Positions 33,440 to 43,269 of a stretch of 64,000 bases of DNA are shown piece by piece. Each line of letters starts with the position of its first letter. Positions within the stretch are counted from its first letter, which is position 1. Source of the DNA: Methylococcales bacterium (GTDB lineage Bacteria > Pseudomonadota > Gammaproteobacteria > Methylococcales > Methylomonadaceae). Under the pieces are notes generated by a model that did not search any database, was not told where the DNA came from, and saw only the letters and a list, made by a program, of their open reading frames with translations. The stretch spans positions 124,001 through 188,000 of the forward strand of contig JAQURG010000001.1 of the NCBI GenBank assembly GCA_028715725.1. Reading direction: 5' to 3'. A program made the position numbers and the translations under genes.

Positions 33440-33817
33440 TTACCCGCCTTGATTGGTTAAAAGACGCACACCCCAAAACAGGAACATATCCAGAAGCCAC
33501 AGAATCAACCCCACAATAAACACCATCGCAAAGACCAGCAATGTAGTGCGCATAGTTTCTTCACGAGTAGGCCAAACGACTTTTCTAACCTCCATCTTCG
33601 ACTCCAGAACAAAACTCAAAACAGCGCGACCTATATCCGTTGTCAGCATCATGCCCAGCACTATCGCAACTATTACTATCAAACCCAGAACCCGATACAG
33701 GAGCTGAACTTCTGAAAAATAATAAAACGCAGCCACGCCCGCAATCACAAAAACTACGGATAAAACCTGCTTAACAACATCAAAAACCGGTGTCGATGCT
33801 TCTGCTTGAGTATTCAT
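33440..33817 (-). CDS. secE: Preprotein translocase subunit SecE
   Basis: SecE (125 residues from MNTQAEAST) has three predicted membrane helices, like the E. coli long form, and the conserved [20 protein letters not shown] before the last helix. The track start at 33895 would extend into tRNA-Trp, so the ATG at 33817 is used. It is the core partner of SecY, encoded 25 kb away. Confidence 0.96.
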   Translation of the reverse strand: MNTQAEASTPVFDVVKQVLSVVFVIAGVAAFYYFSEVQLLYRVLGLIVIVAIVLGMMLTTDIGRAVLSFVLESKMEVRKVVWPTREETMRTTLLVFAMVFIVGLILWLLDMFLFWGVRLLTNQGG

Positions 33818-33865
33818 TATGTTATTTATTATGAAAACAGATAATATTGAGTGTTTAAATCTGAA

Positions 33866-33941
33866 TGGCAGGCCAGGAGGGTCTCGAACCCCCAACCAGC
33901 GGTTTTGGAGACCGCCATTCTACCAATTGAACTACTGACCT
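33866..33941 (-). tRNA. tRNA-Trp (CCA anticodon)
   Basis: The 76-base minus-strand cloverleaf has acceptor AGGTCAG/CTGGCCT, discriminator G and encoded CCA. Anticodon stem GCGGT/ACCGC encloses CTCCAAA, giving anticodon CCA. It lies between tuf and secE, as in many gammaproteobacteria. Confidence 0.97.
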
Positions 33942-33989
33942 ATTCAGACAAACTTTACAGAACTTGCTATATTATACTACTTTTAATCA

Positions 33990-35180
33990 TTATTCAACTA
34001 TAGATGCAACAACGCCCGCACCAACAGTACGACCACCTTCACGGATTGCGAAGCGCAAACCCTCTTCCATTGCGATCGGAGAAATCAACTTGACTTTCAC
34101 CGAAATATTATCGCCCGGCATCACCATTTCAACGCCTTCCGGCAGATCAACCGCACCGGTGACATCAGTGGTTCTAAAGTAGAACTGGGGACGATAGCCA
34201 TTAAAGAAAGGCGTATGACGTCCGCCTTCGTCTTTTGACAAGACATAAATTTCAGCATTAAAATGCGCATGCGGTTTGATGGTGCCTTTATGAGCCAATA
34301 CCTGTCCACGCTCAACGTCGTCTCTTTTGGTGCCTCTTAACAGCAGACCCACGTTATCGCCGGCTTCACCCTGATCCAGCAATTTACGGAACATTTCCAC
34401 ACCGGTAACGGTGGTGGTGACGGTCGGACGGATACCGACAATTTCAACTTCCTGACCTACCTTGATCACGCCGCGCTCAATACGACCCGTCACCACGGTG
34501 CCACGGCCTGAAATCGAGAATACGTCTTCAATCGGCATCAGGAAAGCGCCGTCAACGGCTCTTTCAGGCAATGGGATATAGCTGTCCAGCGCTTCAACCA
34601 GTCTGACCACTGACGGCATGCCGATATCGCTTTCATCGCCTTGCAATGCCAGCAGGGCTGAACCTTTAATGATCGGGGTGTCATCGCCAGGAAATTCATA
34701 CATATCCAGCAATTCTCTGAGTTCCATTTCAACCAGTTCGATCAACTCTTCATCGTCAACCATATCGGCTTTGTTCAGGAACACCACGATGTAAGGCACG
34801 CCGACCTGTCTTGATAACAGGATGTGCTCTCTGGTTTGCGGCATCGGGCCGTCAGCGGCGGAACAAACGAGAATCGCGCCGTCCATTTGCGCCGCACCGG
34901 TGATCATGTTTTTGACATAGTCAGCATGGCCTGGGCAGTCAACGTGTGCATAATGGCGGGCCGCTGATTCATATTCCACGTGCGAGGTCGCAATGGTAAT
35001 ACCACGCGCACGCTCTTCAGGTGCATTATCAATCTGATCAAACGCTTTAACAGCACCACCGTGCAATTTAGCCATAACAGTGGTTAAAGCAGCAGTAAGC
35101 GTTGTCTTGCCGTGGTCAACGTGTCCGATTGTACCTACGTTTACGTGCGGCTTACTGCGTGAAAATTTTTCTTTGGCCAT
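33990..35180 (-). CDS. tuf: Elongation factor Tu, tRNA-linked copy
   Basis: A 396-residue EF-Tu near-identical to the str copy; the two reading frames agree at DNA level in every stretch I compared, up to the last few codons (VASIVE here, VASIIE there). It lies in the thrT-tuf-trpT-secE order that corresponds to tufB in E. coli. The sequences diverge immediately outside the coding region, which suggests gene conversion limited to the gene. Confidence 0.98.
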   Translation of the reverse strand: MAKEKFSRSKPHVNVGTIGHVDHGKTTLTAALTTVMAKLHGGAVKAFDQIDNAPEERARGITIATSHVEYESAARHYAHVDCPGHADYVKNMITGAAQMDGAILVCSAADGPMPQTREHILLSRQVGVPYIVVFLNKADMVDDEELIELVEMELRELLDMYEFPGDDTPIIKGSALLALQGDESDIGMPSVVRLVEALDSYIPLPERAVDGAFLMPIEDVFSISGRGTVVTGRIERGVIKVGQEVEIVGIRPTVTTTVTGVEMFRKLLDQGEAGDNVGLLLRGTKRDDVERGQVLAHKGTIKPHAHFNAEIYVLSKDEGGRHTPFFNGYRPQFYFRTTDVTGAVDLPEGVEMVMPGDNISVKVKLISPIAMEEGLRFAIREGGRTVGAGVVASIVE

Positions 35181-35211
35181 GAATCACACCTAATAACAAT
35201 CATAATACAAT

Positions 35212-35287
<76 letters not shown>

Positions 35288-35302
35288 TTAATCTCAGAAA
35301 TA

Positions 35303-35376
35303 TGGAGCGGGTGATGGGAATCGAACCCACGTGATCAGCTTGGAAGGCTGGAGTTCTACCATTGAACTACACCCGC
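35303..35376 (-). tRNA. tRNA-Gly (TCC anticodon)
   Basis: A 74-base cloverleaf with acceptor GCGGGTG/CACCCGC, discriminator T and encoded CCA. Anticodon loop CTTCCAA gives anticodon TCC. Second tRNA of the Tyr-Gly-Thr cluster. Confidence 0.97.
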
Positions 35377-35395
35377 AGATTAATTTTATTCGAGA

Positions 35396-35480
35396 TGGTG
35401 GAGGGGGGAGGATTCGAACCTCCGAAGGCAGAGCCGGCAGATTTACAGTCTGATCCCTTTGGCCGCTCGGGAACCCCTCC
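35396..35480 (-). tRNA. tRNA-Tyr (GTA anticodon)
   Basis: An 85-base class II tRNA with acceptor GGAGGGG/CCCCTCC, discriminator A and encoded CCA. Anticodon loop CTGTAAA gives anticodon GTA, and a long variable arm follows. It is first in the operon, 20 bases after the -10 box. Confidence 0.97.
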
Positions 35481-35499
35481 TATATCGGGTAAGCTCGCT

Positions 35500-35528
35500 A
35501 TTATCTTGTAACAAATAGCTGCTGTCAA
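35500..35528 (-). promoter_or_regulatory. Strong promoter of the tRNA-tuf-secE-nusG operon
   Basis: On the minus strand a perfect TTGACA (35523-35528) is followed after exactly 17 bases by GATAAT (35500-35505). Transcription would begin about 13 bases before tRNA-Tyr. Confidence 0.88.
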
Positions 35529-35604
35529 ATAGTTATTTAACTCATTTTCAATGGAAGAGCCTGACGCAGTATTTTATTGCGGGTCAAACTGAATATTGAA
35601 ACTT

Positions 35605-35618
35605 TGGAAGTACTTCCA
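35605..35618. repeat. 14-bp perfect palindrome between gloB and the tRNA promoter
   Basis: TGGAAGTACTTCCA is its own reverse complement. It lies about 75 bases upstream of the tRNA promoter -35 and about 85 bases after the gloB stop. A protein-binding site is possible; nothing else identifies it. Confidence 0.5.
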
Positions 35619-35703
35619 GAATAGATATCACTTGCTTATCATTAACACACACATAAAACACAAGCTCTGTTTTAGAATGAGCTACTGCTCCATCGACTTA
35701 AAC

Positions 35704-36468
35704 TTAAAACCGATCTTTTAAGCGCCTGACTTCTGCAAAAACTTCTACCGATTTGCTATTTGTCATATTTATCACAGATCGCAATGCCAGGCTATCTTCC
35801 CTTAAAAAGGGATTAGTTGCCAACTCCTGTTCTATCGTTGACGGTACTGTGGGCAAGTGTTTTTCCCGCAGTTGATTGATGACCTCCATTCTTTGCTGCA
35901 ACTGCGGATTATCAGGCTCCACGCTTAAAGCAAACCGGCCATTAGCTTGCGTATACTCATGAGTGCAATAGATCCGGGTGGATGCGGGCAAAGCTTTTAA
36001 TTTTTGCAGAGAACTCCACATTTGTTCAGCAGTGCCTTCAAACAGGCGACCGCAGCCCATTGCAAACAAGGTATCCCCGCAGAACAGGACCTCATCTTCA
36101 GCAAAATAATAAACAATATGGCCGCTGGTATGCCCCGGAGTCGAAATGACTCTGGCCCTGCAGGCGCCTAGCATAATGATATCCCCTTCACTGACACCTG
36201 CATTAATACCCGGAATTCGATCCCGATCTGACTGGGCAGCAATAATTTTGCATCCGGTTTTTTCTTTCAGCTCAAGATTACCGCCAACATGATCCCAATG
36301 GTGATGGGTATTCAGAATGCAGGTAAGCCGCCAGTCCTTTTCATTCAGAATATCGAGAACCGGCTGCGCAAGAGCGGGGTCGACAACAGCTGTTTCACCT
36401 GACAGAGGCTCATGAACAAGATAAATATAATTATCGGTCAAAACGGGGATCTGTATGATTGTTAACAT
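35704..36468 (-). CDS. gloB: Hydroxyacylglutathione hydrolase (glyoxalase II)
   Basis: The 254-residue metallo-beta-lactamase-fold enzyme hydrolyses S-lactoylglutathione to lactate and glutathione. It has the metal motif THHHWDHVGGN, STPGHTSGHIVYY, FCGDTLFAMGCGR and THEYTQAN. I moved the start to MLTIIQIPVLTDNY because the 31 extra residues of the track are outside the family. It diverges from glnE. Confidence 0.93.
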   Translation of the reverse strand: MLTIIQIPVLTDNYIYLVHEPLSGETAVVDPALAQPVLDILNEKDWRLTCILNTHHHWDHVGGNLELKEKTGCKIIAAQSDRDRIPGINAGVSEGDIIMLGACRARVISTPGHTSGHIVYYFAEDEVLFCGDTLFAMGCGRLFEGTAEQMWSSLQKLKALPASTRIYCTHEYTQANGRFALSVEPDNPQLQQRMEVINQLREKHLPTVPSTIEQELATNPFLREDSLALRSVINMTNSKSVEVFAEVRRLKDRF

Positions 36469-36666
36469 CTTTCTGACCCAAGCAATTAGATGGACATATA
36501 AAGAGCTTGTGTTACGACAAACCAGGCTTAACATTATCGTTTCGCCATAACTTTTAATCACTCTTAAAAGAACTTTGACGCTTAATCATATCCTGTTTTT
36601 AGAGGCTGCGGCTTCTCTATTTCGACTATTTTGGGTATTATGATTTTTTATTTTAATTTGCCTCTC

Positions 36667-39537
36667 ATGCCCGTTATCCATAATTTCGACACCGAAGTTG
36701 ACAAACTTCCTGATGAGTTCAGGAGCGCTATAGCAGCCTCTTTAAAACAATGGCATGAACAACTGGCCGAACTTCATCTCGATTTCCATCCAACACCTGA
36801 GCTTTCCGCATCAATGGCAAAGGTTTGGTGTTCAAGCTTATTTATTGCTGAAAGCTGTATGCGCCGCCCCGATATACTGGTTGATCTGGTCAATTCGGGC
36901 GATTTATCAGCTGTCTATGATGAACATTTTTATGCCGGCAAGCTGGCGCTGATGCAGATTGACAGCGAAGCGGGGCTGATGCAGGAATTACGGCGTTTTC
37001 GGCGGCGGGAAATGATCAGGATCGCCTGGCGGGATCTGGCAGGATGGGCGCCATTATCCGAAACACTGACTGACCTGTCATGGCTCGCTGATGCCTGCAT
37101 TCAATATGCACTGTCTTTTCTCTACCATCAGGCCTGTGATAAACGGGGCGCTCCCCTGCTGTCGGATGGCAGCCCCCAGCAAATTGTCGTCTTGGGCATG
37201 GGCAAGCTCGGCGCTTATGAACTGAATTATTCTTCCGATATAGACCTGATTTTTGCTTATGCGGAAAATGGCATATTACCCGATAGAAAGGAAACCAGTT
37301 ATAGCGAATTTTTTACGCGGCTCTGCCAAAGTCTGGTCAAAGTTCTGGATGAAACTACCGTTGACGGTTTTGTGTTCCGCACCGACATCCGTTTGAGGCC
37401 TTTCGGCGATAGCGGTCCTATTATTATGACCTTCGACGGCATGGAAAACTATTACCAGACCCAGGCACGGGAATGGGAGCGCTATGCCATGATTAAAGCG
37501 CGCCAGGTCGCGGGCGATTTTAAAACCGGCGCACAACTCATGGCGATGCTGAAAGCCTTCGTCTATCGCCGCTATCTGGATTACGGCGCTTTTGAAGAAC
37601 TGCGTTCCTTAAAGGCACAAATTACCCAGGAATTAAGACGCAAGGACCGCATGGAGAATATCAAGCTTGGGCCCGGCGGCATACGCGAAATCGAATTTAT
37701 CGGACAAGCCTTTCAGTTAATACGCGGCGGCAGTGAAAAGACCTTACAGACGCGCGGTATTCTGGATGTATTGCGAATTCTTGGAGAACTGGAATTATTG
37801 ACCCCAAACGATGCCGAGCAACTCACCCAATCCTATAGTTTCCTGCGCAGAGTGGAAAACCATATCCAGCAATACCAGGACCGGCAAACGCATGATTTGC
37901 CAACAACAGCACCGGTACGGCAGATACTCGCCTATTCTCTGGACTATCCTGACTGGGACAGTTTCAAGCATCAGCTGGATAAGATCAGAGCACAGGTGCA
38001 TGCTGTATTTGACGAGGTTTTTTCGCTTTCCAGGCAGGAAAGAAAAGATCAGCACAGTCAACAGATCTGGACTGGCGCAGCAGACGATGCAGAGTTATTG
38101 GAGAATTTGAGAGCATATGGCTTTCAGCAACTTGACGACAGCCTGGCGGCTATCAAACACTTTAAAAATGCCTCATCGATAAGGCATCTGACAAGCAAAG
38201 GCGCGAAAGTTCTTGACCGGTTAATGCCGCAATTAATTGAGGCGATCCAGCAGGTTAATAATCCTGATGAAACCTTAAAACGCATGCTCGGTTTATTCGA
38301 AGCGGTTGCGGGCAGAAATGTTTATTTATCGTTATTAGCTGAAAATCCCGACGCCCTGGCGCAATTGCTTCGCCTGTCTTCGGCCAGCCCCTGGATTTGC
38401 GGCTATTTATCACGCTATCCCATATTATTTGATGAATTGCTGGATACGCGCACTTTATTCGAGCCGCTCAGAAAAGAGGATCTTGATAAACAGCTGTCTC
38501 ACTTGCTGGCGAATATTGAGGTGCAGGATCTTGAGCAACTGATGATCGTGCTGCGGCAGTTTAAACAATTGAATGTCTTGCGGATTGCCGCAGCCGATAT
38601 CATGGGCATGATTCCAATCATGGTGGTTAGCGATTATTTGACTTATATAGCCGAAAGTATTGTGGATCATGTCGTTGACAGGGCATGGCTTATGCTGACC
38701 GAAAAACATGGTAAGCCGCCCGGCAGCGATAACACCGGCAAGAGCTTTGCAGTGCTCGGCTTCGGCAAACTGGGCGGTATTGAGTTGGGTTATGGTTCTG
38801 ATCTGGATTTGGTGTTTTTGTATGATTGCAACGACGGCAATGCATTAACCGATGGCGGAAAGCCGATTTCCTGTTCGCAATTTTACGGCCGCCTGGGACT
38901 GAAAGTCCGTCATATTATGGATACCAGGCTGTTGTCGGGCGTACTCTATGAAGTGGATATGCGTTTGCGCCCCAGCGGGGATTCCGGCTTACTGGTCACG
39001 CATATTAAAGCTTATGAAGATTATTTAAAAAATCTGGCCTGGACGTGGGAACATCAGGCCTTGGTCAGAGGCCGGTTTATTGCCGGCGACCGGGAATTAA
39101 AGGCGCAATATGAAGCCATTCGGCGCAGAATCCTGAGCTTACCCCGGGATGTTGCACTATTAAAAACCCAGGTTCGTGAAATGCGCGAAAAGATGCGCAA
39201 TACATTGGCAACAAAGGAATCAGGCAAATTTGACTTAAAACAAAGCAAAGGCGGTATTGCTGATATTGAGTTTATAGTACAATTTTGCGTTTTAGCCCGA
39301 GCTGCAAAGAATGAAGCATTGACGACCTATACGGATAATATCAGATTGCTTGAGGGCTTGCAGGAGGACGGATTTATGTCTAAAACCGACGCGGAAACAC
39401 TTAAAGCTGCTTATTGCACTTATCGTGATTATGGCCATAAGCTGGCCCTACAGGAAGAGCGTGCAGTTATCAATGAGGCTGAAGTCATTGAAATGAGTAG
39501 GCAAGTTGAGAAAGTTTGGCATGACTTTATGGAATAA
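36667..39537 (+). CDS. glnE: Bifunctional glutamine synthetase adenylyltransferase/deadenylase
   Basis: GlnE modifies glutamine synthetase according to nitrogen status and is directed by PII. Two nucleotidyltransferase domains are visible: GMGKLGAYELNYSSDIDLIF near residue 180 (deadenylylase half) and GFGKLGGIELGYGSDLDLVF near residue 695 (adenylylase half). Length from the ATG at 36667 is 956 residues (E. coli 946). The track start is a TTG at 36631 and an ATG at 36640 is also in frame; no ribosome-binding site decides between them. Confidence 0.95.
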   Translation: MPVIHNFDTEVDKLPDEFRSAIAASLKQWHEQLAELHLDFHPTPELSASMAKVWCSSLFIAESCMRRPDILVDLVNSGDLSAVYDEHFYAGKLALMQIDSEAGLMQELRRFRRREMIRIAWRDLAGWAPLSETLTDLSWLADACIQYALSFLYHQACDKRGAPLLSDGSPQQIVVLGMGKLGAYELNYSSDIDLIFAYAENGILPDRKETSYSEFFTRLCQSLVKVLDETTVDGFVFRTDIRLRPFGDSGPIIMTFDGMENYYQTQAREWERYAMIKARQVAGDFKTGAQLMAMLKAFVYRRYLDYGAFEELRSLKAQITQELRRKDRMENIKLGPGGIREIEFIGQAFQLIRGGSEKTLQTRGILDVLRILGELELLTPNDAEQLTQSYSFLRRVENHIQQYQDRQTHDLPTTAPVRQILAYSLDYPDWDSFKHQLDKIRAQVHAVFDEVFSLSRQERKDQHSQQIWTGAADDAELLENLRAYGFQQLDDSLAAIKHFKNASSIRHLTSKGAKVLDRLMPQLIEAIQQVNNPDETLKRMLGLFEAVAGRNVYLSLLAENPDALAQLLRLSSASPWICGYLSRYPILFDELLDTRTLFEPLRKEDLDKQLSHLLANIEVQDLEQLMIVLRQFKQLNVLRIAAADIMGMIPIMVVSDYLTYIAESIVDHVVDRAWLMLTEKHGKPPGSDNTGKSFAVLGFGKLGGIELGYGSDLDLVFLYDCNDGNALTDGGKPISCSQFYGRLGLKVRHIMDTRLLSGVLYEVDMRLRPSGDSGLLVTHIKAYEDYLKNLAWTWEHQALVRGRFIAGDRELKAQYEAIRRRILSLPRDVALLKTQVREMREKMRNTLATKESGKFDLKQSKGGIADIEFIVQFCVLARAAKNEALTTYTDNIRLLEGLQEDGFMSKTDAETLKAAYCTYRDYGHKLALQEERAVINEAEVIEMSRQVEKVWHDFME

Positions 39538-39604
39538 TCAGGCAAGCAAAATACCAGACAGCTTGCTTTGGATGAAATTAATAAATACTAATGTTGGAGA
39601 ATAA

Positions 39605-40531
39605 ATGATGACAATGGACGATAAAGACGGCGTTATTTGGCTGGACGGGCAGTGGGTTGAATGGCGTGAAGCTAAAGTCCATGTGTTGACGCATACCCTG
39701 CACTATGGACTGGGCGTATTTGAGGGCATAAGAGCCTATCACGCTGAGAAGAGCACGGCAATTTTCAGAATGCATGAGCACACGGATCGCTTGTTCCGTT
39801 CAGCGCACATCATGAATATGCGCATGCCGTTTACCAAGGACGAGATGAATCAGGCGCATCGCGACGCCGTTGCCAAAAACAACCTGGACAGCGCTTATAT
39901 TCGCAGTTTGTGTTTTTTTGGTTCTGAAGGCATGGGACTTCGTGCCGATAATCTGAAAGTGCATGTTATGGTCGCCGCCTGGTCATGGGGCGCCTATCTG
40001 GGCGCTGACAGCATAGAGCATGGGATTCGCATTCGCACTTCTTCCTATACCCGGAATCATCACAACAGCACCATGTGCAAAGCCAAAGCCAGCGGCAATT
40101 ACATCAATTCCATTTTGGCCCTGCAGGAAGCCCTGGCTACAGGCTACGATGAGGCATTAATGCTCGATCATGAAGGTTTTGCCGCAGAAGGCAGCGCTGA
40201 AAACCTGTTTATCGTGCGCAACGGTAAAATTTACACCCCGGAGACCACTTCGGCGCTGGAAGGCATTACCCGCGATACCGTTATCACAATCGCCAGGGAA
40301 CAAGGATTTGAAGTCATTGAGAAACGCATCACGCGCGATGAAATTTATATTGCCGATGAAGCCTTCTTTACCGGCTCGGCCGCTGAAGTCACGCCTATCA
40401 GGGAACTGGATAACCGTGCCATCGGCAGCGGTGATCGCGGAGCAGTCACCCAAAAATTACAAGGTCTTTATTTTGATTATGTGCATGGACGCAGAGATGA
40501 CCATGCTGAATGGTTGACTTACGTCTCTTAA
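39605..40531 (+). CDS. ilvE: Branched-chain amino acid aminotransferase
   Basis: The 308-residue fold-type IV PLP enzyme makes Leu, Ile and Val from their 2-oxo acids. It has the N-terminal HYGLGVFEGIRAY, the PLP lysine region CKAKASGNYINSI, and the phosphate-binding EGSAENLFIVRNG. A GGAG precedes the ATG. It follows glnE by 67 bases, so it may share its transcript. Confidence 0.95.
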   Translation: MMTMDDKDGVIWLDGQWVEWREAKVHVLTHTLHYGLGVFEGIRAYHAEKSTAIFRMHEHTDRLFRSAHIMNMRMPFTKDEMNQAHRDAVAKNNLDSAYIRSLCFFGSEGMGLRADNLKVHVMVAAWSWGAYLGADSIEHGIRIRTSSYTRNHHNSTMCKAKASGNYINSILALQEALATGYDEALMLDHEGFAAEGSAENLFIVRNGKIYTPETTSALEGITRDTVITIAREQGFEVIEKRITRDEIYIADEAFFTGSAAEVTPIRELDNRAIGSGDRGAVTQKLQGLYFDYVHGRRDDHAEWLTYVS

Positions 40532-40535
40532 TATT

Positions 40536-41540
40536 TTGAATAAAGCGTCAAAAATTTTAGTTGTCGGCCCTTCCTGGGTTGGCGATATGGTGATGGCGCA
40601 AAGCCTGTTTATCGAGCTAAAACACGCCCATCCGGAATGCCGCATCGATGTGCTGGCGCCGGCATGGTCTTTTTCCTTACTGGAAAGAATGCCCGAAGTG
40701 ACAAAAGCTGTCGCTATGCCTCTGACTCACGGTCAGTTTGGCTTGATGGCCAGGTACCATTTGAGCAGGCATTTGTGCTCCGAAAATTATGATCAGTCCA
40801 TTGTACTGCCGAACTCCTGGAAATCGGCATTGATACCGTTTTTTGCCGGCATCCCCATCCGCACAGGGTATCTTGGAGAATGCCGTTGGGGCTTGCTCAA
40901 CGATGTCAGAAAGCTTGATAAACAAACGCTGACGATGACGGTACAGCGCTTTGTAGCGTTAGGTTTACCGCATCTTGCACCGTTGCCGCCTGAGTATCCG
41001 ATTCCCGCCCTTGTCATTAAGCCGGATCAACAGGCGGCCGTTATTAAAAAATTTAGCCTAACCCGATCGGAAAAAATCCTCGCCTTATGTCCGGGCGCTG
41101 AGTATGGCGCCGCCAAACGCTGGCCTGCAAAATACTACGCTGAAGTTGCCAGGCATAAAATCGACCAGGGCTGGCAGGTTTGGCTATTTGGTTCCGACAA
41201 GGATAAGGAAGTAGCCGGACAAATCAATAGCGAAGCCTCCGGGCTCTGTACCGATTTTACCGGCCGGACTTCATTAGCCGAAGCGGTCGATTTAATGTCA
41301 CTGGTTAATACGGTGATCAGCAACGATTCAGGACTGATGCACATTGCAGCCGCGCTGAACAAAAAAATAATCGCCATTTATGGTTCCTCCGACCCCAAAT
41401 TTACGCCGCCGCTTAATGCACAGGCAAAAGTCATTTTTTTAAATCTGGATTGCGCTCCGTGTTTCAAGCGGGAATGCCCATTAGGCCATACCCGGTGCCT
41501 GGCCGACATTAAACCCGATCAAATCATTAATGCTATTTGA
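40536..41540 (+). CDS. waaF: Lipopolysaccharide heptosyltransferase II
   Basis: The 334-residue GT9-family enzyme adds the second heptose to the LPS inner core. It begins ILVVGPSWVGDMVMAQSLF, the WaaF-type N-terminus, and has CPGAEYGAAKRWP and the sugar-nucleotide site NDSGLMHIAAAL. The start is a TTG four bases after ilvE; no in-frame ATG occurs before the conserved segment. It is paired with waaC downstream. Confidence 0.92.
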   Translation: MNKASKILVVGPSWVGDMVMAQSLFIELKHAHPECRIDVLAPAWSFSLLERMPEVTKAVAMPLTHGQFGLMARYHLSRHLCSENYDQSIVLPNSWKSALIPFFAGIPIRTGYLGECRWGLLNDVRKLDKQTLTMTVQRFVALGLPHLAPLPPEYPIPALVIKPDQQAAVIKKFSLTRSEKILALCPGAEYGAAKRWPAKYYAEVARHKIDQGWQVWLFGSDKDKEVAGQINSEASGLCTDFTGRTSLAEAVDLMSLVNTVISNDSGLMHIAAALNKKIIAIYGSSDPKFTPPLNAQAKVIFLNLDCAPCFKRECPLGHTRCLADIKPDQIINAI

Positions 41541-41612
41541 AGATTCGAAGGTGAATTCTTGCAGGGCGGCAACAAGCGCTTCTACATTAATAATCCTTGA
41601 AATTCTGCCATT

Positions 41613-42611
41613 ATGAGAATCGCAATCGTCAAACTCTCGGCGCTGGGCGACATTGTTCATGCCATGGTTGCGTTGCAATTCATCAAAGCTCACTCCCCTT
41701 CTATGCAAATAGATTGGATTGTTGAAGAAGGCTTCGCCGGAATTTTAAAAAACAATCCCGACATCAATGCTATTTTGACCGTCAACCTGAAGTCGTTAAA
41801 AAACAATAAAAATGGCTTTTTTCAGCAGATAAAAAATATTCGCCATTATGCATTAAATAATTATGATCTGGTCATTGATGCTCAAGGGCTTATTAAATCT
41901 GCTGTCGTCGCAAAGCTGCTTGGCAAACGCATCGCAGGATTCGATGCCGATTCAGCCCGGGAAAAAGCCGCTGCATGGTTTTATCATGATAAAGTTGCCT
42001 GCCCCTACAATACCAATACTATCGACAGAAATGCCCTGATTCTGTCGAGCCCTTTGGGAGTCAATATTACGCCTGAGCAGATCCTTAACAAGAAACCATT
42101 TTTGTTTTTTAGAGATGAAAATCAACAGTTGTATGATTTTTTGCTAAAAGACAGGCTCAACATTGTCATGATTATCGGCTCAACTTGGGATAGCAGAAAT
42201 TATCCGGCCGATAAATTTGTAAAAATAGCACAGGCCTTACAGCAAAACTGCCTGGTAGTTTGGGGAAATGACCAGGAAAGAAAAAAAGCCGAATGGATGT
42301 CCCTTCAGTCAGATACAATCAAAGTCACACCCGGAATGGACTTGAACAGCCTGAAGGCGCTGATTGCCCATGCTGATCTGCTAATTGGCAATGATACAGG
42401 GCCTACTCATATAGCATGGGCATTAAATAAACCATCAATCACCATTTTTGGACCAACACCGGTCAGCAGGGTGTACCAGACCTGCATCAATAAAGTGGTT
42501 AAATCGGCTTCAATTGTTAATCCGTATAAATTGAATAAACAGGATTATTCAATTGGAAAAATTAATGAAAATGAGATTATCAGGCTTGCCCGGAGTTTGT
42601 TACCGTTATGA
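41613..42611 (+). CDS. waaC: Lipopolysaccharide heptosyltransferase I
   Basis: The 332-residue GT9 enzyme adds the first heptose to Kdo. It begins MRIAIVKLSALGDIVHAM and has DWIVEEGFAGIL, VIDAQGLIKSAVVAKL and the nucleotide-sugar site IGNDTGPTHIAWAL. It follows waaF by 72 bases; no terminator is seen after it. Confidence 0.92.
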   Translation: MRIAIVKLSALGDIVHAMVALQFIKAHSPSMQIDWIVEEGFAGILKNNPDINAILTVNLKSLKNNKNGFFQQIKNIRHYALNNYDLVIDAQGLIKSAVVAKLLGKRIAGFDADSAREKAAAWFYHDKVACPYNTNTIDRNALILSSPLGVNITPEQILNKKPFLFFRDENQQLYDFLLKDRLNIVMIIGSTWDSRNYPADKFVKIAQALQQNCLVVWGNDQERKKAEWMSLQSDTIKVTPGMDLNSLKALIAHADLLIGNDTGPTHIAWALNKPSITIFGPTPVSRVYQTCINKVVKSASIVNPYKLNKQDYSIGKINENEIIRLARSLLPL

Positions 42612-42624
42612 TTGCAACCAATAG

Positions 42625-42653
42625 ATGCCAGCCGTAATCAGTTATCATATAAT
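42625..42653 (+). promoter_or_regulatory. Candidate promoter of the MxaD-like/propeller pair
   Basis: TATAAT (42648-42653) is preceded after 17 bases by ATGCCA (4 of 6 matches to the -35 consensus). The predicted start would leave a leader of about 35 bases before the MxaD-like gene. Confidence 0.45.
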
Positions 42654-42694
42654 GCACTACTTAAAATGTTAATGTTCACAATCTAGGAGTTAGT

Positions 42695-43258
42695 ATGAAA
42701 AAAGTTTCGTTAATCACGACTGTTTTATTGTCTTTTTTTACTGCGATTGCCAGTGCTCACGGCCCTGTTCGTCAAAAAGCTGAAGAACAAATCACCATTA
42801 ATGCGCCTGCCGAAAAAGTCTGGTCTATCATTAAAAATTACGGGGATATGTCCTGGCATCCCGACATTTTTAATACAACCGCCGAAGGTGACAATAAAAA
42901 AGGCGCCATTCGTGTTTTGACCTTAAAGGATGGCGGAACAATCAAGGAGGAATTGAAAAAATACGATGAGGCAAAAATGTCTTATTCATACAAAATTGTC
43001 GGCATGAGCACGGCAAAGACCATTACTCATGCGGGTGTTGAAGAAAAAGTGCCCGTATTGCCTGTAGATAATTACTCAGCAACTATTGAAGTAGAACCAA
43101 AAGGCGACACTTCTGTAGTTTCCTGGACCGCCGGTTACTATCGTGCTTACACCAATAATAATCCTCCAGCAGAAATGAACGAAGAAACGGCTAATGCAGC
43201 AGTAGGTGCCATTTTGAAAAGAGGATTAATCAATTTAAAAACCCTGGCTGAAAAGTAA
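42695..43258 (+). CDS. MxaD-like periplasmic SRPBCC protein
   Basis: The 187-residue protein has a signal peptide (MKKVSLITTVLLSFFTAIASA) and an SRPBCC fold beginning EEQITINAPAEKVWSIIKNYGDMSWHP. This resembles MxaD, a periplasmic accessory of PQQ methanol dehydrogenase that affects electron transfer to cytochrome cL. No methanol dehydrogenase structural gene is in the window. A clear AGGAG precedes the ATG. It is followed after 11 bases by a YVTN propeller gene. The mxaD name is not used because orthology needs a tree. Confidence 0.75.
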   Translation: MKKVSLITTVLLSFFTAIASAHGPVRQKAEEQITINAPAEKVWSIIKNYGDMSWHPDIFNTTAEGDNKKGAIRVLTLKDGGTIKEELKKYDEAKMSYSYKIVGMSTAKTITHAGVEEKVPVLPVDNYSATIEVEPKGDTSVVSWTAGYYRAYTNNNPPAEMNEETANAAVGAILKRGLINLKTLAEK

Positions 43259-43269
43259 GGATTACGCAG

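Noticed and set aside
33818-33895. N-terminal extension of secE in the ORF track
   Set aside because: It runs into tRNA-Trp and is not part of the SecE family; the ATG at 33817 is used.
36575-36603. Possible glnE promoter TTGACG-17-TTTAGA
   Set aside because: The -10 is too poor to call from sequence alone.
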